Of a DNA stretch of 64,000 bases, positions 59,540 to 64,000 are shown in pieces. A program made the translations under genes and the position numbers. Numbering within the stretch: position 1 is the stretch's first letter; the number at the start of each line of letters is the position of its first letter. The stretch covers positions 372,001-436,000 of the forward strand of contig NZ_AQYH01000006.1 of assembly GCF_000380505.1 (NCBI RefSeq), in the 5' to 3' direction. The notes under the pieces are model-generated. The model was not told where the DNA came from. It saw only the letters and a list, made by a program, of their open reading frames with translations, and searched no databases. Source of the DNA: Kaistia granuli DSM 23481 (GTDB lineage Bacteria > Pseudomonadota > Alphaproteobacteria > Rhizobiales > Kaistiaceae).

Positions 59540-60613
59540 ATGCCGCGTATGAAGGCTGCCATTTTCGTTGAGCCCGGCCGTATCGTTCTCGACGAGAAGC
59601 CGATCCCCGATGTCGGGCCGCGCGACGCGCTGATGCGCATCACCACGACGACGATCTGCGGCACCGACATCCACATCCTCAAGGGCGAGTATCCCGTCGC
59701 CAAGGGTCTGACGATCGGTCACGAGCCGGTCGGCGTGATCGAGAAACTCGGCTCGGCGGTCGAGGGCTATCAGGAAGGCCAGCGCGTCATCGCCGGCGCC
59801 ATCACGCCCAGCGGCCACAGCTATGCCTGTCTCTGCGGCTGCGGCTCGCAGGACGGCCCCGGCACCAAGCACGGCTTCAAGGCGATGGGTGGCTGGAAGT
59901 TCGGCAACACCATCGATGGCTGCCAGGCGGAATACGTCCTGGTGCCGGACGCCGCCGCCAATCTCAGCCCTGTCGCCGACAACCTCGGTGACGAAGAAAT
60001 CCTGATGTGCCCCGACATCATGTCGACGGGCTTCGCCGGCGCCGAGAGCGGCGGCGTGAAGATCGGTGACACGGTGGTCGTGTTCGCGCTCGGTCCCATC
60101 GGCCTTTGCGCCGTCGCCGGCGCGAAGCTGATGGGCGCCACCACGATCATCGGCGTCGATACCGTGCCGGAGCGGCTCGCCGTAGCGAAGAAGCTCGGCG
60201 CCGACATCGTCGTCGATTTCAAGAAGGGCGACCCGGTCGAGCAGATCATGGAGTTGACGGACGGCCGCGGCGTCGACGTCGCGATCGAGGCGCTGGGAAC
60301 ACAGGGCACGTTCGAATCGGCGCTGCGCGTGCTGCGTCCGGGCGGCACGCTTTCCAGCCTCGGCGTCTATTCGAACGATCTGAAAATCCCGCTGAGCGCC
60401 TTCTCCGCCGGGCTCGGCGACAACAAGATCATCACCTCGCTCTGCCCCGGCGGCAAGGAGCGGATGCGGCGGCTGCTGAACGTCGTCGCTTCGGGCCGCG
60501 TCGACCTCAAGGCGCTGGTCACGCACCGCTTCAAGCTCGACGACATCGAGGCGGCCTACGACCTGTTCGGCCACCAGCGCGACGGCGTGCTGAAGGTCGC
60601 GATCACGCCCTGA
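59540..60613 (+). CDS. Zinc-dependent alcohol dehydrogenase
   Basis: A 357-aa medium-chain dehydrogenase. Catalytic zinc ligands are Cys in TTICGTDIH, His in GHEPVG, and Asp in MCPDIMSTGFAGAE, as in secondary alcohol dehydrogenases of the Clostridium beijerinckii type; the four-cysteine structural zinc loop is absent. The nucleotide domain has ALGPIGLCAV and an Asp after strand two (GVDTVPERL), which favours NAD over NADP. An AGGAGG ribosome site precedes the ATG. The FNR-type box upstream suggests expression under low oxygen, for alcohol or aldehyde interconversion. Confidence 0.92.
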   Translation: MPRMKAAIFVEPGRIVLDEKPIPDVGPRDALMRITTTTICGTDIHILKGEYPVAKGLTIGHEPVGVIEKLGSAVEGYQEGQRVIAGAITPSGHSYACLCGCGSQDGPGTKHGFKAMGGWKFGNTIDGCQAEYVLVPDAAANLSPVADNLGDEEILMCPDIMSTGFAGAESGGVKIGDTVVVFALGPIGLCAVAGAKLMGATTIIGVDTVPERLAVAKKLGADIVVDFKKGDPVEQIMELTDGRGVDVAIEALGTQGTFESALRVLRPGGTLSSLGVYSNDLKIPLSAFSAGLGDNKIITSLCPGGKERMRRLLNVVASGRVDLKALVTHRFKLDDIEAAYDLFGHQRDGVLKVAITP

Positions 60614-60634
60614 GACCGTTCATGGACCAAATCC

Positions 60635-60668
60635 GAGGGCGTCCCGATCTCCGCATCGGGACGCCCTC
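60635..60668. terminator. Hairpin between convergent genes
   Basis: A perfect 14-bp stem GAGGGCGTCCCGAT / ATCGGGACGCCCTC with a 6-base loop, in the 61-base gap between the alcohol dehydrogenase and the isomerase-like gene. The T-run is weak (GTCCTTT), so termination efficiency is uncertain. Confidence 0.7.
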
Positions 60669-60674
60669 GTCCTT

Positions 60675-62105
60675 TCAGCACACCTTCACGGTCTGGATAC
60701 CGACCAACTGACCGAGCTTCTCGATCTTGTCGGCGACATGGCCGATTCCGACCGCGCAGTGATGGGCCGGGCATTCGGCGTTCCACGTTTCTACGAATTT
60801 CCGCGCGCCGATGGAGAAGCGGTAGCGGCTGTTGGTGTTGCCGATCTCGAGGATCGGGCCGGGCACGGATTCGGCCTCCGCCACCACCAGCTTCAATTTG
60901 CCGGCGCCGTCCTCGGCGACGGACAGCAGCGTCACCGGGCCGTGCTTGACCGACATCTCGACGCTGACGCCGGAACCGACCTTGCCGTGATAGACCTTCA
61001 GGGGCCGGACCTTGGTCTTGCCCTCGGCAATCCTGGTATGGCCGGGGCCGTCATGGCCCATCAGCACGACGTCGTCGTTGAAATCGATGCCGTAATACTC
61101 GGTGAAGGACCCGCCGACGCCGAGCGTATCGAGGATCTTCATCGCCTGCGCGTTCTTCACCTCGTATTCGCCGGCGACCGGCACGCCGCGCGCCGTCAGG
61201 TACGAACAACCGAGGATCACCGACGAGATGACGTCCTCGTGGTCATGGCCGGGCACCGATTCGTAGTAGTAGGCGAGCGAGCCGAGCTTGTGCTTCGCCA
61301 CCAGTCGGTCGAGCGCGATCGAGGTGCGCGCCGCGCGCAGAAGCTCGGCCGGATCGCAATCCGCCTGGATGTCGAACTCGCCTCGGAAGCCATCGACGCG
61401 TGCCGCCGCTTCCAACTCGGTCACCGATTTTCTCAGTTCGGCCAGTTCGTCGATCTCGACGATCTCCAGATGGCCGCCGAAGGTCGCGACCTGCGCCGTC
61501 GTGTCGGAATAGATGTCGAGCATGCCGTTGTAGTAGCGCCCCATCAGGCCCAGGCGGTTGTGTGACATGACATAGGCGACGCGCGCCGCCTCGATCCAGG
61601 CCTCGATCTCGCGGTCGACATGGTCGTCGCCCTCGAGCACGCCCGTCACCTGGTGGAAATCGATGTTGGCGCGGCGGAAGACGTTGGCGATCTCCGGCAC
61701 CGGGCAGGCGGCGCAGAAGGCGAGCCATTCGCCGGTCATCGCCGTGCGGTCGTCGAGCGCGTTGAACGTCGCATAGTCGATCGCGGCGGCTGGCTGCAAG
61801 TTCAGGATCACCACCGGTACCTTGGCGCGCTGCACGACGGGAAGCACCGTCGAGGACACGGCATAGGTGGTGACATGAAGGAAGATCAGGTCGACGTCGG
61901 CGGCGCGGAACTGGTGCCCGGCATCCATCGCCTTCTCGGGATCGTCGATCAGGCCGAGATTGACGATCTCGACGCCCGGCCGCGCCAGTTTGGCCGCCAC
62001 CGTCTCGATATAGCCGCGCAGCCGCGGTTCGAGGCCGGCGAATTGCGGCCAGTAGGCGTTCAGTCCGATGCCGAACAGGCCGACCTTCAACGTGTTGTGC
62101 GCCAT
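60675..62105 (-). CDS. L-arabinose/L-fucose isomerase family protein
   Basis: A 476-aa protein of the arabinose-isomerase fold. Seen are the N-terminal VGLFGIGLNAYWPQF, LIFLHVTTYAVSSTVLPVVQ, GYY-like segments (MGRYYNGMLDIYSD), and VLMGHDGPGHTRIAEGK. The C-terminal KFVETWNAECPAHHCAVGIG lines up with the conserved His-rich end of AraA. It is diverged from E. coli AraA, so the sugar may differ. It is the last gene of the operon, 9 bases after the SGNH hydrolase. Confidence 0.83.
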   Translation of the reverse strand: MAHNTLKVGLFGIGLNAYWPQFAGLEPRLRGYIETVAAKLARPGVEIVNLGLIDDPEKAMDAGHQFRAADVDLIFLHVTTYAVSSTVLPVVQRAKVPVVILNLQPAAAIDYATFNALDDRTAMTGEWLAFCAACPVPEIANVFRRANIDFHQVTGVLEGDDHVDREIEAWIEAARVAYVMSHNRLGLMGRYYNGMLDIYSDTTAQVATFGGHLEIVEIDELAELRKSVTELEAAARVDGFRGEFDIQADCDPAELLRAARTSIALDRLVAKHKLGSLAYYYESVPGHDHEDVISSVILGCSYLTARGVPVAGEYEVKNAQAMKILDTLGVGGSFTEYYGIDFNDDVVLMGHDGPGHTRIAEGKTKVRPLKVYHGKVGSGVSVEMSVKHGPVTLLSVAEDGAGKLKLVVAEAESVPGPILEIGNTNSRYRFSIGARKFVETWNAECPAHHCAVGIGHVADKIEKLGQLVGIQTVKVC

Positions 62106-62114
62106 GGTTCTTCC

Positions 62115-62759
62115 TCAATCCGCCAGGAGATCGCGCACGCGGCCGGCGAGCGCCTCGCCCAGCACGCGATGCGCGTCCGCGTCGAGATGGATTCCGTCGA
62201 CGTCGCTCGACGCGACGACGGAGCCGGCGTCGAACACCGGAATGCCGCGCGGCGCGGCGGCGCGGGCGAACTCCTTGCCGAGCTTCCTCGACTTTTCCGT
62301 GCCGCCCTCGAACATCTCCGTGAGCCAGCCGAGCTTCGTAATTGGTGCCGGCACGACCAGCAGCACCTTGGGCGCCCTGCCCTCCGGCCCCGTGGCCGAG
62401 CCAAGCACAATGTCGGCGAGCCTAACCGCGCCATCGGCGATGTCGCCGGCCTGCATCGAAAGCCGCGCCTTCAGATCGTTAGTGCCGAGCTTGATGATGA
62501 CGAGGTCGAGCGGCATGTGCGTCTCGATCGCCACCTGCAGGAAGCGCGCGCCGTTCTTGTGGTGTCCCTCGACGGGATCGTCGACGCAGGTGGTGCGGCC
62601 GTTCAGGCCCTCGGCAATCACCTGCACGCCGTCGCCCAGCGCCTTCTGCAGCACGCCCGGCCAGCGAACATCCGGCGCGAAACGGCCGCCGACGCCGCGC
62701 TCGGGCTGCGGCTCGGCGCCCCAGCTGTTGGAATCGCCATAGACCATCACGGTTTTCAT
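62115..62759 (-). CDS. SGNH/GDSL hydrolase (carbohydrate esterase type)
   Basis: A 214-aa esterase. Block I is YGDSNSWG with the nucleophile Ser, block II is GLNGRTT, block III is LGTNDLK, and block V is DGIHLDADAH with the catalytic Asp and His. There is no signal peptide, so it should act in the cytosol. It resembles Sinorhizobium GDSL esterases that deacetylate sugars or hydrolyse small aryl esters. Its place between a sugar-acid dehydratase and an isomerase-like gene suggests de-esterification of an imported sugar. Confidence 0.88.
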   Translation of the reverse strand: MKTVMVYGDSNSWGAEPQPERGVGGRFAPDVRWPGVLQKALGDGVQVIAEGLNGRTTCVDDPVEGHHKNGARFLQVAIETHMPLDLVIIKLGTNDLKARLSMQAGDIADGAVRLADIVLGSATGPEGRAPKVLLVVPAPITKLGWLTEMFEGGTEKSRKLGKEFARAAAPRGIPVFDAGSVVASSDVDGIHLDADAHRVLGEALAGRVRDLLAD

Positions 62760-62769
62760 CGGGATTTCC

Positions 62770-63891
62770 TCAGTTCACGCGGTAGCGGGCGAGTGCGTCG
62801 GCGCGCGGCTCGGCGCCATGGCCGGGGCGGTTCGGCGCGGAAATCATCCCGGCTTCGTGCCAGAACGGCTCGTCGACCAGGTCGAACTGCATCGGCCCCG
62901 GCAGCGGCTTCAGCTCGAACAGTTCCGCCGCAGGCGAGGCGAGCGACAGATGCAGGCTGGCGCCGGTCAGGACCGCGGTGCTCCAGGCATGGGCGTTGAC
63001 GGTCTTGCCCGCCGCCTCGATGACGGCGGCGGCCTTGCGGAAGCCGGTGACGCCCTCGATGCGGGCGGGATCGAGGCCGAGCACGTCGGCAGCACCCGTA
63101 TCGAGCCAGCGCTGGTAGCCGGCGACCGTGAATTCGCGCTCGCCGACGGCGACCGGCGTCGCGACGGCGGCCTTCAGCTCGATGTGGTCCTCGACCCGGC
63201 TCGGCAGGAACGGCTCCTCGATCCAGGCGATGGCGGATTCCTCCATCCGCTTCACCGTGCGGATCGCCGTGTCGAGATCCCATTTCGTGCCGTTGCCGGC
63301 GTCGACCATGATGCCGGCCTCCGGCCCGATCGCCGCGCGCAGCGCTGCGACCAACGCCACGTCGTAGTCGGGATCGCGGCCGGCGCGCGACAGGCCCCGC
63401 TTGCCGAGGCCGAGCTTGGTCGAGCGGAAGCCGTTGGCGATGTGGCCGGCGATGTCGCGCACGCTGTCCTCGATCGTCGCCTGGTTGACGTGCAGGCTGG
63501 CACAGACCGGCAGGGACTGATGATGGCGGCCGAAGAGATCGACCAGCGGCTTGCCGGCTTCCTTCGCCTTCAGGTCCCAGAGCGCCATGTCGATCGCGGA
63601 GATGGCCATCGAGGCGAGGCCGCCCTCGCCATACCACCAGCAATGGTCCTTCATCGCCTGCCAGCAGTCTTCGACGTCGGAAAGGTCGCGCTCGGCGAGC
63701 AGCGGCAACAGGCCGTCTCGGATCACCAGCTCGGTCGCCCGCAGCGCCTCCGGCCACATGGCGATCGCCTCGCCCCAGCCGGATAGGCCGGATTTGGTGT
63801 CGATCCGGACCAGAAGCGTCATCCGGTCGTGACCAAAATCATTCGGCTCCGGCCAACGCAGCATAAAGCACTCAGCCCCGCCGAGACGCAT
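62770..63891 (-). CDS. Mandelate racemase/muconate lactonizing enzyme family dehydratase
   Basis: A 373-aa enolase-superfamily protein. The N-terminal capping domain (about residues 1-120, ending AISAIDMALWDLKAKEAGKP) is followed by the barrel with metal ligands in MVDAGNGTKWD, WIEEPF and VGEREF, and NAHAWS near the end of the barrel. Most family members of this kind dehydrate acid sugars. A GGAGG site supports the ATG at 63891 over a TTG five codons earlier. It is the first gene of the sugar operon and lies 80 bases from a GntR-type dyad. Confidence 0.87.
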   Translation of the reverse strand: MRLGGAECFMLRWPEPNDFGHDRMTLLVRIDTKSGLSGWGEAIAMWPEALRATELVIRDGLLPLLAERDLSDVEDCWQAMKDHCWWYGEGGLASMAISAIDMALWDLKAKEAGKPLVDLFGRHHQSLPVCASLHVNQATIEDSVRDIAGHIANGFRSTKLGLGKRGLSRAGRDPDYDVALVAALRAAIGPEAGIMVDAGNGTKWDLDTAIRTVKRMEESAIAWIEEPFLPSRVEDHIELKAAVATPVAVGEREFTVAGYQRWLDTGAADVLGLDPARIEGVTGFRKAAAVIEAAGKTVNAHAWSTAVLTGASLHLSLASPAAELFELKPLPGPMQFDLVDEPFWHEAGMISAPNRPGHGAEPRADALARYRVN

Positions 63892-63970
63892 GCGATTTCC
63901 TCCCAAGGTCGCGCTTGCCGCGCGATCGATTGGGCCAAGGCTAAAATCAAAACCGGCAAGACGTCAATCT

Positions 63971-63987
63971 AATTGGTCAGGCCAATT
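63971..63987. promoter_or_regulatory. Candidate GntR/FadR-type operator
   Basis: AATTGGTCAGGCCAATT has 6-base arms AATTGG/CCAATT and is close to the TGGTC-N-GACCA pattern of FadR-subfamily operators. It lies 80 bases upstream of the dehydratase start. The regulator is probably encoded beyond the right edge. Confidence 0.55.
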
Positions 63988-64000
63988 TATTGAAAGTGAC

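Overview
The window is a 64 kb, high-GC, densely coding chromosomal or megaplasmid segment of a heterotrophic alphaproteobacterium, most likely order Hyphomicrobiales (Rhizobiales). Three things point there: many solute-binding-protein ABC importers next to LysR, GntR, IclR and MarR regulators; a PhaAB-fused Mrp antiporter of the Sinorhizobium Pha type; and ATGA or TGATG overlaps inside most operons. The genus cannot be fixed from the sequence alone. I saw no rRNA, tRNA, CRISPR array, transposase, integrase or phage gene.

1-18 kb: two M81 (MlrC-like) metallopeptidases flank an IclR regulator, with a RidA gene downstream. Then come two SDR-fold oxidoreductases, an isochorismatase-fold hydrolase with a MarR regulator, and a LysR-controlled glutaryl-CoA dehydrogenase plus CaiB CoA-transferase pair. 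An enamidase-like amidohydrolase with two tandem AA_synth-family proteins follows. Last is a LysR divergent from a large FAD/4Fe-4S D-2-hydroxyacid dehydrogenase.

18-23 kb: a sugar module on the minus strand (binding protein, two MalFG permeases, SDR, aldose 1-epimerase) that has no ATPase gene of its own.

23.6-36.3 kb: a co-oriented minus-strand run of eleven genes. A BMP-type (nucleoside-like) importer is followed by a DUF1116/AllG-like protein, an amidase-signature enzyme, DUF2237, an enoyl-CoA hydratase, a single-cysteine Asp/Glu-racemase-fold enzyme, a hydantoinase and a COG3964 deacetylase-type amidohydrolase. I read this as uptake and stepwise opening of a cyclic ureide or amide. It is the best candidate in the window for an undescribed pathway.

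36.6-44.2 kb: a LysR regulator; a three-component Rieske oxygenase (oxygenase, [3Fe-4S] ferredoxin, FAD reductase) with an unrecognised 151-aa partner; a GntR regulator with two winged helices plus FCD; and a UxaA-family dehydratase.

44.4-52.9 kb: two paralogous four-gene polar amino-acid ABC cassettes. Between them lie a shikimate-dehydrogenase-like gene with an altered substrate motif and a GntR/FCD regulator.

53-64 kb: a small HTH regulator divergent from a complete Mrp/Pha cation/proton antiporter (PhaAB-C-D-E-F-G); a zinc alcohol dehydrogenase behind a perfect FNR/FixK-type box; and a minus-strand sugar operon (enolase-superfamily dehydratase, SGNH esterase, L-arabinose-isomerase-like protein) preceded by a GntR-type operator.

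Taken together the region is a set of separately regulated uptake-plus-catabolism modules for sugars, sugar acids, amino acids and cyclic amides, typical of a soil or rhizosphere generalist.
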